Shown here one piece after another: positions 44,134 to 53,374 of a stretch of 64,000 bases of DNA. Every line of letters starts with the position of its first letter. The first letter of the stretch is position 1. The notes below the pieces were generated by a model. The model saw only the letters and a program-made list of their open reading frames with translations, was not told the origin of the DNA and ran no database searches. The position numbers were made by a program, and so were the translations under genes. The stretch comes from Enterococcus faecalis_A (GTDB lineage Bacteria; Bacillota; Bacilli; Lactobacillales; Enterococcaceae): positions 496,001 through 560,000 of the forward strand of contig JBPDWA010000001.1 of assembly GCA_051295955.1 (NCBI GenBank). The letters are read 5' to 3'.

Positions 44134-45261
44134 ATGAAACATTTTTGGATCTTTGTCGCAGTATTTTTATGTGTGCTAACAATTGGCTATTTAGAACCAG
44201 TTTTTTTCCCTGCAAAAAAACCAAGAGTGATCACTCCCAGCACTCAACAGCCGCCGATTCACCAAGCACTTCCTCATGAAGAACTAAAAACTGAGGGATA
44301 TGCTACTTTTATTGGAAAAAAAATTAATAGCTTTACGAAAATATACGGTCAACCGCAAAAAAAAATTATTACGGCAATGAACTATACTGTTTGGGTATAC
44401 GAAAAGCCAGCGCAAGAATATTTAGAAGCGAATGTGGCTAATGATCGCATCCTATCAATTAAGGTATTTGATCCTTCCAAAGGAACGGCTCCTTTTAAAA
44501 TTGGCATGCAGTTACCGGAATTATCGGGTTTAATGACTATTTATTCTGATTTTGCTTTTCGCTATCAAGAAAAAAACTATCAGATTGAATTGTCAGAAGA
44601 AGATATGAACTACCGTCCCTTGGTAGCTTTTGATAACGGCACTTTTGCTATCTTGTTTTTTGCTGTCGGCACTGGCCAGCTGATTGGCATTGATTATGTT
44701 GATCCAGCAACATTATTGACGGTCATGCCGTACCAGCTGAATGCCGGAGAGCTTGTATCGATTGAAACGTCGGAACAACAGGCAACAGCAGCTATTGATC
44801 AAGGAACCCAAGCGGCAAAAGTATTAAATTTGCTGGAAACAAAAGAAGGGCATGAACCTTTTCGAATTGAAGTCGGTACACAAGCCGAAGCCGAGCATTT
44901 GTCCCATTATTTCGCGCAAAATAGTGAAACTGTATTAAGTGCAGATCGTCAGGCAGCTTTTTTGGAAATGAAGGAGAATCAAGCAGCTCTTTATCCGTTT
45001 GCTTTAACGAGTGAAGAATTTGCTCAGTTGTGTAAACAGAGTAAGCTGCCATTGACAGAGCCGAGCGGATTATATCAAGAGCCGATTTACGATAGTAGTT
45101 TTACGATGCTCTCGTGGTTTTCTGACCAGGCAAATTACGGACGTTTATCACGACCGGAAAGTGAAACATTAGGCGTTGCTTTTTCTAAAGAGAATATGTT
45201 AGTCTTATTACAAACTACGAATGAAAAAACGCAAAAGACAGAGAGTAGTGAAGACAAATGA
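44134..45261 (+). CDS. CAP-associated-domain secreted or membrane-anchored protein (YlbC-like)
   Basis: 375 residues. An N-terminal hydrophobic segment (about 5-24) anchors or exports it. A CAP-associated domain follows (about 58-190: IGKKINSFTKIYGQPQKK, NYTVWVYEK, ILSIKVFDPSKGTAPFKIGM, YQIELSEEDMNYRPLVAFDNG). The C-terminal part (about 200-375) resembles a divergent CAP/SCP-like domain but lacks clear catalytic residues. Position between pyc and ylbF equals that of ylbC in the Bacillus ylb cluster. Its role in the envelope is not known. It overlaps ylbF by four bases. Confidence 0.75.
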   Translation: MKHFWIFVAVFLCVLTIGYLEPVFFPAKKPRVITPSTQQPPIHQALPHEELKTEGYATFIGKKINSFTKIYGQPQKKIITAMNYTVWVYEKPAQEYLEANVANDRILSIKVFDPSKGTAPFKIGMQLPELSGLMTIYSDFAFRYQEKNYQIELSEEDMNYRPLVAFDNGTFAILFFAVGTGQLIGIDYVDPATLLTVMPYQLNAGELVSIETSEQQATAAIDQGTQAAKVLNLLETKEGHEPFRIEVGTQAEAEHLSHYFAQNSETVLSADRQAAFLEMKENQAALYPFALTSEEFAQLCKQSKLPLTEPSGLYQEPIYDSSFTMLSWFSDQANYGRLSRPESETLGVAFSKENMLVLLQTTNEKTQKTESSEDK

Positions 45262-45689
45262 TTGTAACAGACAATCTTTTTAAAATTGAAGATCAAACAA
45301 CAGCTTTAATCGCAGCTATTTTAGCCAGTGAGGCAGTTCGAACCTATCGAATCAATCGCCAAAACATGTTGGCCTCTACAGAAGTCAAGCATCTTCAACA
45401 AGAGTTCTTGACAGCCAAAAATGCTTTCGAACGTGTGGAAGCTTATGGCTTTCACGCACCGGACTATCGAGAGAAGCAACGTGCCTTACGCAAAGCCAAA
45501 CGAGTGTTAGATATGAATGAACAAGTGGCGGCGTTTCGGCAGTCAGAAACAGCGCTGCAAATGCTTTTGGATACTATTGGGTTGGAAATTGCTCAATTTG
45601 TTTCCAAAACGATTAAAGTTGATGCTGGTAATCCTTTCTTTACTAAAGAAAATCATTCAGGATGTGGGGGTGGCTGCCATGCAAGCTAA
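45258..45689 (+). CDS. ylbF: YlbF, Y-complex subunit
   Basis: 143 residues; the ATG overlaps the previous stop (ATGA). Long helices (TTALIAAILASEAVRTYRINRQ, LQQEFLTAKNAFERVEAYG) and the C-terminal CGGGCH (Cys136, Cys140) match YlbF. In B. subtilis YlbF forms a complex with YmcA and YaaT that influences RNase Y mRNA processing, competence and sporulation, and its C-terminal cysteines bind an iron-sulfur cluster. The partner genes are not in this window. Its end overlaps ylbG by 11 bases. Confidence 0.93.
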   Translation: MIVTDNLFKIEDQTTALIAAILASEAVRTYRINRQNMLASTEVKHLQQEFLTAKNAFERVEAYGFHAPDYREKQRALRKAKRVLDMNEQVAAFRQSETALQMLLDTIGLEIAQFVSKTIKVDAGNPFFTKENHSGCGGGCHAS

Positions 45690-46029
45690 TGAAGAAAATG
45701 AATTTATATTACAAAAAAGACGGTGTCTGATTGTTTGGGTGTACAGTCTTAAGCAACTAAAAACCTTACGGCGTTTCGGTTTTGTTCAGTATGTTTCACG
45801 TCGAATGAAATATGTGATTCTTTACATGAACGAGGAAGCAATTGAAAAAAATTTAGTTAAAATTAAAGAGTTGCACTTCGTTCGCCAAGTAGAAAAATCT
45901 TATCGTCCTGATGTTGAAATGAATTTTGCTGAAAAAATTGGTACAAAAGCTGCTTATCAGCTGCAAGAAGATGATGGATTTGTGGTAAAAGAATTAGCCA
46001 CAGAAATTCGTTTAGCAGAAAATGTTTAA
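45679..46029 (+). CDS. ylbG: YlbG family (DUF2129) protein
   Basis: 116 residues from ATG 45679, inside the end of ylbF; GGGGGTGG serves as ribosome binding site. The frame is open further upstream, but that part overlaps ylbF and looks non-coding. RRCLIVWVYSLKQLKTLRRFGFVQYVSRRMKYVILYMNEE is the DUF2129 pattern. YlbG is a small conserved cytoplasmic protein with no assigned reaction. The ylbF-ylbG-rsmD order is the usual one. Confidence 0.9.
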   Translation: MQANEENEFILQKRRCLIVWVYSLKQLKTLRRFGFVQYVSRRMKYVILYMNEEAIEKNLVKIKELHFVRQVEKSYRPDVEMNFAEKIGTKAAYQLQEDDGFVVKELATEIRLAENV

Positions 46030-46036
46030 TGGAAAG

Positions 46037-46081
46037 GATGAAAAGTGGGGCTGAATCTTTCGACCATTTTTCATCTTTTTT
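46037..46081 (+). terminator. Terminator-like hairpin after ylbG
   Basis: GATGAAAAGTGG and CCATTTTTCATC arms followed by TTTTTTC; it may reduce read-through into rsmD. Confidence 0.6.
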
Positions 46082-46120
46082 CATGATATTTGAAAAATAA
46101 CTGCAAAGGAGTAAGAAGTC

Positions 46121-46666
46121 ATGCGAGTGGTTGCAGGAGAATATCGTGGACGTAAACTAAAAGCGCTCAATGGTGATCATACTCGTCCAACGACTGATAA
46201 GGTAAAAGAATCAATCTTTAATATGATTGGTCCTTATTTTGATGGCGGTTTGGCCTTGGACCTTTATTCAGGAAGCGGTGCGTTGGCCATTGAAGCCATT
46301 TCCAGAGGAATGGCAAAAAGTATTTGTATTGAAAAAAACTTTGCGGCAATTAAGGTAATGCAAGCCAACATTGCACTCACGAAAGCGCCGGAAAAGTTTG
46401 ATGTCCGTAAAACGACTGCTAGTAAAGCGTTACAGCAGTTGCATGCTGAACAGATCAAAGTGGATGTGGTATTATTAGATCCGCCATACGCAAAACAAGA
46501 GATTGAAAAGCAGTTAGAAACTATGCAAGAATTATCCCTTTTAAATGAAGAAGTAACAGTCGTTTGTGAAACTGACAAGTCAGTGGCGCTACCGGATGAA
46601 ATCGGCAATTTAAAAAAACATAAGGAAGCGTTGTACGGTATTACTAAAGTGACTATCTATCATTAG
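46121..46666 (+). CDS. rsmD: 16S rRNA (guanine(966)-N(2))-methyltransferase RsmD
   Basis: 181 residues, AAAGGAG before ATG. MRVVAGEYRGRKLKAL opening, RPTTDKVKESIFNMI, the SAM-binding LALDLYSGSGALAIEAISRG and the catalytic VVLLDPPYAKQ (DPPY) are all present. It methylates G966 of 16S rRNA in the 30S. coaD starts 13 bases downstream, as is common. Confidence 0.95.
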   Translation: MRVVAGEYRGRKLKALNGDHTRPTTDKVKESIFNMIGPYFDGGLALDLYSGSGALAIEAISRGMAKSICIEKNFAAIKVMQANIALTKAPEKFDVRKTTASKALQQLHAEQIKVDVVLLDPPYAKQEIEKQLETMQELSLLNEEVTVVCETDKSVALPDEIGNLKKHKEALYGITKVTIYH

Positions 46667-46679
46667 GAGGTTCCATTTT

Positions 46680-47171
46680 ATGAAGAAAATTGCTCTTTTT
46701 CCAGGTAGCTTTGATCCGCTGACAAATGGTCATCTGAATTTGATTGAGCGTAGTTCAGTTTTATTTGACCAAGTGATTGTCGGTATTTTTGTCAATTCCA
46801 ACAAACAGCCTTTATTTTCTCCTCAAGAAAGACTGGAGATACTAAAAGCGGCCACGGCTCACATTCCCAATGTTAAAGTGATTTTGCAAGCAACGGAGCT
46901 GACTGTGACAAGCGCAAAAAAACTTGGGGCGACTAGCTTGATCCGAGGAATCCGCAACGTAAAAGATTTTGAATATGAAAAAGATATTGCTACGATGAAT
47001 CGTCATCTACAAGGCGATATAGAAACTGTTTTTTTGATGGCGGATGATAAATTTACTCATATCAGTTCTAGTTTATTAAAAGAAGTTTTGCAATTTGGCG
47101 GCGATGTCACGGCGTATTTACCACCTGTTGTTTGTCAAAAACTAGAAGAAAAGAAAAGTGAAAGGAATTAA
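46680..47171 (+). CDS. coaD: Phosphopantetheine adenylyltransferase
   Basis: 163 residues, AGGAGG before ATG. Nucleotidyltransferase signatures: ALFPGSFDPLTNGHLNLIERS (the HxGH-type TNGH) and, near the end, FTHISSSLLKEVLQFGGDV with ISSS; RGIRNVKDFEYEKDIATMNR lies between. It makes dephospho-CoA from 4'-phosphopantetheine. The gene end overlaps the upstream codons of sepM only if an upstream GTG were used, which I reject. Confidence 0.97.
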   Translation: MKKIALFPGSFDPLTNGHLNLIERSSVLFDQVIVGIFVNSNKQPLFSPQERLEILKAATAHIPNVKVILQATELTVTSAKKLGATSLIRGIRNVKDFEYEKDIATMNRHLQGDIETVFLMADDKFTHISSSLLKEVLQFGGDVTAYLPPVVCQKLEEKKSERN

Positions 47172-47175
47172 GTAC

Positions 47176-48231
47176 ATGAATGATCAAAAAAAAGTCTCTT
47201 TTAAATCTTTTCTACCTGTGATTGGACTTTTGATACTAATTGGTGGGCTAATGATGCCGTTACCTTACTATATTGAAGGACCCGGAACAACGGAAAATTT
47301 AAAAAAGTTTGTCACGGTTGATCACCAAAAAGATCAAGCATCGGGAGCTTTTTATTTAACAACGGTCGGTGTTCGTCCTGCGACTGGCTTTACGGCTATT
47401 AAAGCTAAGTTTTCTTCGTTTGAAGAGCTGCTTAGCAAAAAAGAATTGATGGGAACTAGTACCGATAGTGAATACAATCGTATTCAACAATACTATATGG
47501 ATTCCTCTCAAAATGCTGCCATTGAACAAGCCCTAAAATTAGCTAAGATACCTTATGAACTAACGTTTAAAGGCGTCTATGTCTTGGCGGTGGAAGACAA
47601 TTCCAGCTTTAAAGGAAAAATCGATATTGGTGATACCGTTATCGGTGTCGACGGCCAAACATTTACCAGTAGCGCTGCATTTATGAAATATATTAAAAGC
47701 CAAAAAGTCGGTCAAACAGTAACAGTTAAATTTATTCGAGACGGCAAGCCAAAAGAAGCTTCTGGAAAACTAATTGAACTGAAAACTGATAAAAAAGCTG
47801 GTATTGGCATCGGTTTAACCGATCATACGGAAATTAAATCTTCCGTCCCTGTTTCCATTAAGGCGGATGACATTGGTGGCCCTTCAGCTGGGTTGATGTT
47901 TACTCTGGAAACTTATCAACAATTAAGTCATCAAGATTTGCGTAAAGGACATAAAATAGCTGGAACTGGGACGATGAATAGTGAGGGCATAGTAGGCCGC
48001 ATTGGCGGGATCGATAAAAAAGTAGTGACTGCTAGCAAAAACGGTGCTGAAATTTTCTTGGCACCGGATGATGAGCTTACCCCTAAAATGAAAAAACAAG
48101 ACCCTACGCTAAAATCCAATTACGAAGAAGCCAAAGTAGCTGCTAAAAAAATTAATACTAAGATGAAAATCGTTCCAGTAAAAACGGTGCAAGATGCTTT
48201 GACTTATTTGAATACACTAACTGAGAAGTAA
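47176..48231 (+). CDS. sepM: SepM-family (YlbL) PDZ-Lon serine protease
   Basis: 351 residues from ATG 47176 (AAAGGAATT upstream). An N-terminal anchor (about 12-31) ending in PLPYYIEGPG, a PDZ domain (about 130-200: GVYVLAVEDNSSFKGKIDIGDTVIGVDG) and a C-terminal Lon-type protease domain with catalytic Ser237 in GGPSAGLMF and Lys282 in RIGGIDKKV. In Streptococcus mutans SepM trims the competence pheromone CSP; in enterococci the substrate is uncertain. The downstream late-competence genes make the placement notable, but the order is general to Firmicutes. Confidence 0.92.
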   Translation: MNDQKKVSFKSFLPVIGLLILIGGLMMPLPYYIEGPGTTENLKKFVTVDHQKDQASGAFYLTTVGVRPATGFTAIKAKFSSFEELLSKKELMGTSTDSEYNRIQQYYMDSSQNAAIEQALKLAKIPYELTFKGVYVLAVEDNSSFKGKIDIGDTVIGVDGQTFTSSAAFMKYIKSQKVGQTVTVKFIRDGKPKEASGKLIELKTDKKAGIGIGLTDHTEIKSSVPVSIKADDIGGPSAGLMFTLETYQQLSHQDLRKGHKIAGTGTMNSEGIVGRIGGIDKKVVTASKNGAEIFLAPDDELTPKMKKQDPTLKSNYEEAKVAAKKINTKMKIVPVKTVQDALTYLNTLTEK

Positions 48232-48717
48232 CTAATTCCAGTAAAAAATAAATAAAATTCAAGACTTTAGTATCTGAGCAGTCGAGCAATAGAGCTTAAA
48301 CCAAAGTGAGTGACACCAAAAAAATACATGTAAAAGCGACTGTTTTTTTGGTTATCTCAGGAGTAATCAGCTCATTTAAAGAAGAAGGAATTCCTAAAAG
48401 TTAATCTTAACTTTTTGGGAATTCTTTTTTATTTTCCTAAAATTGCCTGTAATTTGGAAAACTAGCGCTAGGACCTGTCGCCAGATGCTGTTTTCCTAAA
48501 TAGCTAAAGCAGGTGAAGAAGAAGGGAAAGGAAGGGAATCCTGTCTTATATGGCGCCTTGTGCTTTTCTGTCAAAGTATTATATTAGGGTCGATTTTTAT
48601 CTTTTTAGCTGGTTTTTACAGCAAAGATCGGACCTACTTAGAAAAAATTTTCCTACGTTAATTTTTTAATGGAATCTTTTTTTATTGCGTAAGTTACTTA
48701 TGAAAGGAGCAGAGTCA
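48232..48717. other. Non-coding stretch between sepM and comEA
   Basis: Carries the strong terminator at 48388-48431. The remaining 280 bases before comEA must hold its promoter; I see no classical late-competence (SigX/ComX, TACGAATA) box. Confidence 0.5.
48388..48431 (+). terminator. Strong terminator downstream of sepM
   Basis: 17-bp nearly perfect arms (GAATTCCTAAAAGTTAA and TTAACTTTTTGGGAATTC) followed by TTTTTTATT. Confidence 0.88.
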
Positions 48718-49356
48718 ATGGAACGGATCAAGGCGTTTAGTAAGCGCGAGTGGGTGATTGTCCTCGCTGTTTTTGGAGGTTTTTTGGTAACTAGTAGTTT
48801 GTTTTTGATAATAGGGAAGCAATTACAGCATCAAGGAGAGCCAACTGTTGTGGATGTGGCTCGTTCAAGTACGCTGCTTGAAGAGACCACTAGCAGTACC
48901 GTTATCGTTTCACAAAATAAAATTTATGTAGACTTAAAAGGGGCAGTTAACATTCCAGGTATGTACCAAGTAACAGAAGCAATGCGTGTGTGGGATGTGA
49001 TTGCATTAGCCGGCGGTGTTACGGAAACAGCGGATACGACTCAAGTTAATTATTCCCAAAAAGTAACGGACCAAATGATTATTTATGTGCCACAACAAGG
49101 AGAACAAGGCAGTGTCAATCAGGCAACTATGACTAGTTCATCTGACCAATCTCAGTCACAACAACCCATCAATTTAAATACAGCCACAGAAAGTGAACTA
49201 CAGACAATCTCAGGAATTGGTTTGAAAAAAGCCCAAGAAATTATACGCTATCGCGAAGAAAATGGCCCTTTTAAAGCCGTGTCTGATTTACAAAACGTAG
49301 CTGGTATTGGTGAAAAAACGGTTGAACGACTAAAAGAATTCTTAACGGTTGAATAA
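48718..49356 (+). CDS. comEA: Competence protein ComEA (DNA receptor)
   Basis: 212 residues from ATG 48718 (AAAGGAG upstream; an earlier start is not needed). Membrane anchor (about 12-33), SLBB domain (about 63-120: IYVDLKGAVNIPGMYQV, RVWDVIALAGGVTETAD), Ser/Gln-rich linker, and the two helix-hairpin-helix motifs (LNTATESELQTISGIGLKKAQEII, FKAVSDLQNVAGIGEKTVERL). It binds incoming DNA at the membrane for transformation. Intact. Confidence 0.94.
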   Translation: MERIKAFSKREWVIVLAVFGGFLVTSSLFLIIGKQLQHQGEPTVVDVARSSTLLEETTSSTVIVSQNKIYVDLKGAVNIPGMYQVTEAMRVWDVIALAGGVTETADTTQVNYSQKVTDQMIIYVPQQGEQGSVNQATMTSSSDQSQSQQPINLNTATESELQTISGIGLKKAQEIIRYREENGPFKAVSDLQNVAGIGEKTVERLKEFLTVE

Positions 49357-49485
49357 AAAGTTGAACAACAAGGAAATGACCGAGGAAGCCTTGACTACAA
49401 GAAAAGGATAACATACTATTTGAAGTAGTAAGAAAAGATTTGGCAAAATCAATAAGCAAACAAATTTAAGAAAAGGAGTCACAAT

Positions 49486-50001
49486 ATGCATAATAGGACC
49501 AATGAAAGAATTCCTTGGGATCAATATTTTATGGCGCAAAGCGTTTTGTTGTCGTTAAGGAGTACGTGTACCAGATTAGAAGTCGGTGCCACGATTGTAA
49601 GAGATAAACGAATTATTGCCGGTGGCTATAATGGTTCCGTTAGTGGTGATACGCATTGTATTGATGATGGTTGTTACGTTGTAGACAATCATTGCGTACG
49701 AACGATTCATGCTGAAATGAATGCCATTTTGCAGTGTGCCAAGTTTGGGATTCCAACGGACGGTGCCGAAATTTATGTTACACATTTTCCTTGCTTGCAG
49801 TGTACGAAGATGATTTTACAAGCAGGAATTAAAAAGATTCATTACTTAAAAGATTACCGAAACGATGAATATGCACTAAACTTAATCGAAAAAGTTGGTG
49901 CCAGCGTCGATCAAGTGAAACTATCACAAAAATATTTTGCCGAATTACAATTGGGAGAAGCGCTTGATACTCCTGAAAAACCAAATACAGGCGCTGAATA
50001 G
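49486..50001 (+). CDS. comEB: dCMP deaminase family protein ComEB
   Basis: 171 residues, AAAAGGAG before ATG. Zinc-deaminase motifs HAEMNAIL and FPCLQCTKM (PCXXC), plus an additional Cys/His set (THCIDDGCYVVDNHCVRTIHAE) typical of dCMP deaminases. It probably supplies dUMP; its role in competence is not required in B. subtilis. It overlaps comEC by 38 bases. Confidence 0.94.
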   Translation: MHNRTNERIPWDQYFMAQSVLLSLRSTCTRLEVGATIVRDKRIIAGGYNGSVSGDTHCIDDGCYVVDNHCVRTIHAEMNAILQCAKFGIPTDGAEIYVTHFPCLQCTKMILQAGIKKIHYLKDYRNDEYALNLIEKVGASVDQVKLSQKYFAELQLGEALDTPEKPNTGAE

Positions 50002-52297
50002 TTTTTGGTTTTTTCCGGCAGCGCTGACTGCCAGTGTTGTTTTTTTCTTTTTAGATCCTAGGTTATTATCGTTGTTACTTTTGTTAGCTCTAGGTATCAG
50101 AATAATTGCTACGGGACAACCAGCCGTTATTGTGGTCAGTTTTGTTTGCGGCATTTCTCTATTAGTGATCTGTGGTTTGCTGCGTTACAATGAACAGCGT
50201 CCACAACCGCCACAAGCAGTAACCATCAATGGTCAGTTGATGGTTATGCCAGATGAGATTGTCGTTAGCGGTGATCAACTGCAGATGGATGGCTGTGTTC
50301 AAATAGGGACTTTCCAACAGCAAACGCGCGCTTTTTACACATTAACTTCAGCCGCAGAACAGCGCTGGTGGCAACAACAAACTCAGCCGCTGATGCTGGC
50401 CTTTTCTGGCCGTTTTGTTCAGCCAAAAGGTCGTACCAATAAAAATGGCTTTGACTACGCTTTTTTTCTAAGACAAAAAGGAATTCAACAAATATTACAG
50501 ATGGAGTCAGTGAAGATTAGTGGAACCAGACCTAAGAGTTTGCTGACCGGCTTGTGTAGTTTAAGGAAAAAAGCAATTTTACACACGGAACAGTTTTTTG
50601 ATTCGAGAACAGCTATGTACATGAACGTCTTACTGTGGGGAGCAAAAACAGAAGAATTTGCGTCAATGGAACCCACCTTATCAGCTTTGGGTATTTTACA
50701 TCTATTTAGTTTATCTGGCATGCATGTTGTTTTTTTTAGCAGTTTATTACGTTATGTGGCGTTAAGAGGTTTCCGGGTGACAGTGGAAAGAGTGTACTGG
50801 GTGCAATTGTTTTTCTCATTCCTGTATTCAGGCATAACTGGTTTTTCTGTGAGCGTAGTTAGAGCATTACTACAGAAAAATATTGCTGACACTAGTCGTC
50901 ACTTTTGCTGGCACTTTTCTGCTTTGGATTGTTGGAGTCTGACCCTGTTGATCCATTTGTGTTTGCAGCCATGGTTGCTATTTACAGTTGGAGGTAAGTA
51001 CAGCTATTTTATATCATTTGTGCTGTTGTTTACAGGTGATTTAACAAAACGAATTCGCAATCGACTTTTAAAGTCTTTCTGTTTTTCAGTGATTTTAAGT
51101 CTGGCTTCTTTGCCTTTGGCGACTCAAACCTTTTATGAGTGGCAGCCATTAAGTAGCCTGATTACCTTTCTATTGCTGCCTGTTTTTCAAACGGTTCTAT
51201 TACCGTTGTTGACTTTCGGTTTTTTAAGCTCGTTGATATTTTCGGTTTCTATCATAAAGTGGGGGTTAGCTGTTTTCTTTCAAGGTTTAGAGTGGTTACT
51301 TTTATTGATGGAAAAACAGCTTCACTTTTCTGTAGTAATGGGACGGTTCAATGAATGGTTACAATTAGTTTGTTACCTTTGTTTGTTGCTCATTTTTCTG
51401 TATGGAAAAAATAATCCCAAAAAAATTTTTTATCCTGTCTTGGGCCTTTGTTTTCTACTAAATAGTAAGTATTTTACGCCCTTTGGAACTATGGCTATGA
51501 TTGATGTTGGCCAAGGAGATAGCTTGTTTATTCAATTGCCTTTCCATCAAAGTAATATTTTAATTGATACTGGTGGTGCTTCTTCATTTGCTAAGGAAAC
51601 ATGGCGTCTACGTAAATATAAAAAAGCCGGCGCTCTTTATTCCGTCATTCCTTATTTAAAAAGCCAAGGAGTCACTAAGCTTGATGCAGTTATTATTACA
51701 CACAGCCATGATGATCATTTTGGTGATTTACAAACTGTGAGTGATCAGGTGAAGATCAAACGACTTTACTTTCCAAAAGGGGCAGAAACCAACGCAGCAT
51801 TTGCGTTAATTTTAAAGGAATTACAAAGTCGTGGGACTACTTGTATTCCTTTGCTGGCACCGAAGCTTATCAAAGAAGCTATGGCGATTCAGTTATTGTC
51901 ACCGATGAAAAGTGGTACAGGTGGTAACGATGATTCATTAGTTACTCGGATACAATTAGGAGGTAAGTATTTTTTGTTCACAGGTGATTTGGAAGCACCA
52001 GGAGAACAAGCATTGCTCAAACATTACCCAAGCTTAACTGCTGATATTTTAAAAGTTGGTCACCATGGCAGTAAAACTTCTTCATCAGCAACTTTTATTC
52101 GGCAGCTAGCTCCGCACACAGCTTTGATTTCTTGTGGGTTAAACAATCGCTTTAAACATCCTCACGAAGAAACATTATCTACGCTTCGAAAAAATCAAAT
52201 CAAGATTTATCGAACAGATCAAAATGGAATGATTTACTTTGAGTGGACGCCGTTCACTGGTTTATCTCCAGCGAAGCTGGTCAAAAAAGCAGACTAG
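49964..52297 (+). CDS. comEC: Competence protein ComEC (DNA channel)
   Basis: 777 residues from TTG 49964, chosen because GGGAG within comEB sits six bases upstream; a TTG nine codons earlier has no such site. N-terminal membrane segments flank an OB-like domain (about 90-190). The ComEC competence core holds LFSLSGMHVVFFSS and GITGFSVSVVRALLQ. The C-terminal metallo-beta-lactamase domain has AMIDVGQGDSLFIQL, IITHSHDDHFGDL (HXHXDH), FTGDLE and VGHHGSKTSS. It forms the channel, and probably the nuclease, for single-strand DNA entry. No frameshift is seen. Confidence 0.94.
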   Translation: MILLKNQIQALNSFWFFPAALTASVVFFFLDPRLLSLLLLLALGIRIIATGQPAVIVVSFVCGISLLVICGLLRYNEQRPQPPQAVTINGQLMVMPDEIVVSGDQLQMDGCVQIGTFQQQTRAFYTLTSAAEQRWWQQQTQPLMLAFSGRFVQPKGRTNKNGFDYAFFLRQKGIQQILQMESVKISGTRPKSLLTGLCSLRKKAILHTEQFFDSRTAMYMNVLLWGAKTEEFASMEPTLSALGILHLFSLSGMHVVFFSSLLRYVALRGFRVTVERVYWVQLFFSFLYSGITGFSVSVVRALLQKNIADTSRHFCWHFSALDCWSLTLLIHLCLQPWLLFTVGGKYSYFISFVLLFTGDLTKRIRNRLLKSFCFSVILSLASLPLATQTFYEWQPLSSLITFLLLPVFQTVLLPLLTFGFLSSLIFSVSIIKWGLAVFFQGLEWLLLLMEKQLHFSVVMGRFNEWLQLVCYLCLLLIFLYGKNNPKKIFYPVLGLCFLLNSKYFTPFGTMAMIDVGQGDSLFIQLPFHQSNILIDTGGASSFAKETWRLRKYKKAGALYSVIPYLKSQGVTKLDAVIITHSHDDHFGDLQTVSDQVKIKRLYFPKGAETNAAFALILKELQSRGTTCIPLLAPKLIKEAMAIQLLSPMKSGTGGNDDSLVTRIQLGGKYFLFTGDLEAPGEQALLKHYPSLTADILKVGHHGSKTSSSATFIRQLAPHTALISCGLNNRFKHPHEETLSTLRKNQIKIYRTDQNGMIYFEWTPFTGLSPAKLVKKAD

Positions 52298-52345
52298 TAT
52301 TTCTATTGCCGACATGATAGGATGAAACAAGAAATGAGGGAGAGA

Positions 52346-53374
52346 ATGGAACTACAAAAAGCCTTGAAAGAAGTACGCGAACAAAAAATTGCACCGGTCT
52401 ATTTGCTTTTAGGAACAGAAGCTTATTTAAGTCAGCTTTTTCAGACGGAATTAATGAACAGCTTGTTGCCAGCAGACGATGATGCGTTTAATTTCTTTGC
52501 TTTTGATATGGAGGAAACACCAATTAGTACAGCTGTAGCTGAAGCAGAAACCATTCCTTTTTTTGGAGATTATCGCTTGGTGTTTGTGAAACATCCTTAT
52601 TTTTTAACGGCTGAGCGAAAAAATAATGGAATTGAACATAATACAGATGAATTGATTCACTATTTAACACATCCAGCGCCTAGTACAGTGTTTGTAGTAA
52701 TTGCGGATGTGGAAAAATTAGATGAACGTAAGAAAGTCACCAAGGCGCTAAAAAAAGCAGCTGTTGTCATTGACGTGAATCCAATGGGAGAGCAGGAAGT
52801 GCGTCGTTACCTTGAGCAAACAGTGGAAAATGCCGGTTACACTATTCGTGCAGAAGCCTTTGATTTATTGCTGCAATTGACCGATTTGAATTTGTCTACC
52901 ATTATGAGTGAGTTACAAAAATTGTTTTTGTTTGCTTCAGAAACAAAAACAATTTCATTAGCGGCTGTGAAAGATCTGGTTCCAAAGTCGTTAGAGCACA
53001 ATGTTTTTGATTTAACTAGTGAAGTGCTTGCCGGTCATAGTGAAAAGGCATTGCAGCTTTATGAAGATCTGCTTTTGCAAGGAGAGGAAACGATTAAGTT
53101 AAATGCTATTTTACTAAATCAAATCCGTTTATTTTTACAGACAAAAATTTTAGCAAAAATGGGCTACCAACAAGCCAATATTGCTGACACACTAAAAGTA
53201 CATCCTTATCGAGTAAAACTAGCCCTGCAACAAGTACGGCATTTTGACTTAGAACGCTTGGAAGCTATTTACAATGAATTAGTTGAAAACGATTATAAGA
53301 TTAAAACAGGTCAAATGGATAAAGAATTGATGTTTCAGTTATTTATCTTGAAATTAGCTGCACAAGCCAGTTAA
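52346..53374 (+). CDS. holA: DNA polymerase III delta subunit
   Basis: 342 residues from ATG 52346 (GAGGGAG upstream); ATG 52322 and 52334 are also in frame and cannot be excluded. It opens ALKEVREQKIAPVYLLLGTEAYL and continues with AETIPFFGDYRLVFVKHPYFLT, STIMSELQKLFLF and a C-terminal collar domain (EETIKLNAILLNQIRLFLQTKIL). It is the clamp-loader subunit that opens the beta clamp. Its position after comEC and before rpsT (on the opposite strand) is normal for Firmicutes. Confidence 0.93.
   Translation: MELQKALKEVREQKIAPVYLLLGTEAYLSQLFQTELMNSLLPADDDAFNFFAFDMEETPISTAVAEAETIPFFGDYRLVFVKHPYFLTAERKNNGIEHNTDELIHYLTHPAPSTVFVVIADVEKLDERKKVTKALKKAAVVIDVNPMGEQEVRRYLEQTVENAGYTIRAEAFDLLLQLTDLNLSTIMSELQKLFLFASETKTISLAAVKDLVPKSLEHNVFDLTSEVLAGHSEKALQLYEDLLLQGEETIKLNAILLNQIRLFLQTKILAKMGYQQANIADTLKVHPYRVKLALQQVRHFDLERLEAIYNELVENDYKIKTGQMDKELMFQLFILKLAAQAS

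Noticed and set aside
45517..45678. Long N-terminal extension of YlbG
   Set aside because: The part before ATG 45679 overlaps ylbF in another frame and has a non-protein-like, Leu/Lys-rich composition; DUF2129 proteins begin near the chosen ATG.
46264..46608. Minus-strand 114-codon frame within rsmD
   Set aside because: Shadow of rsmD; Ser/Thr/Cys-rich antisense composition.
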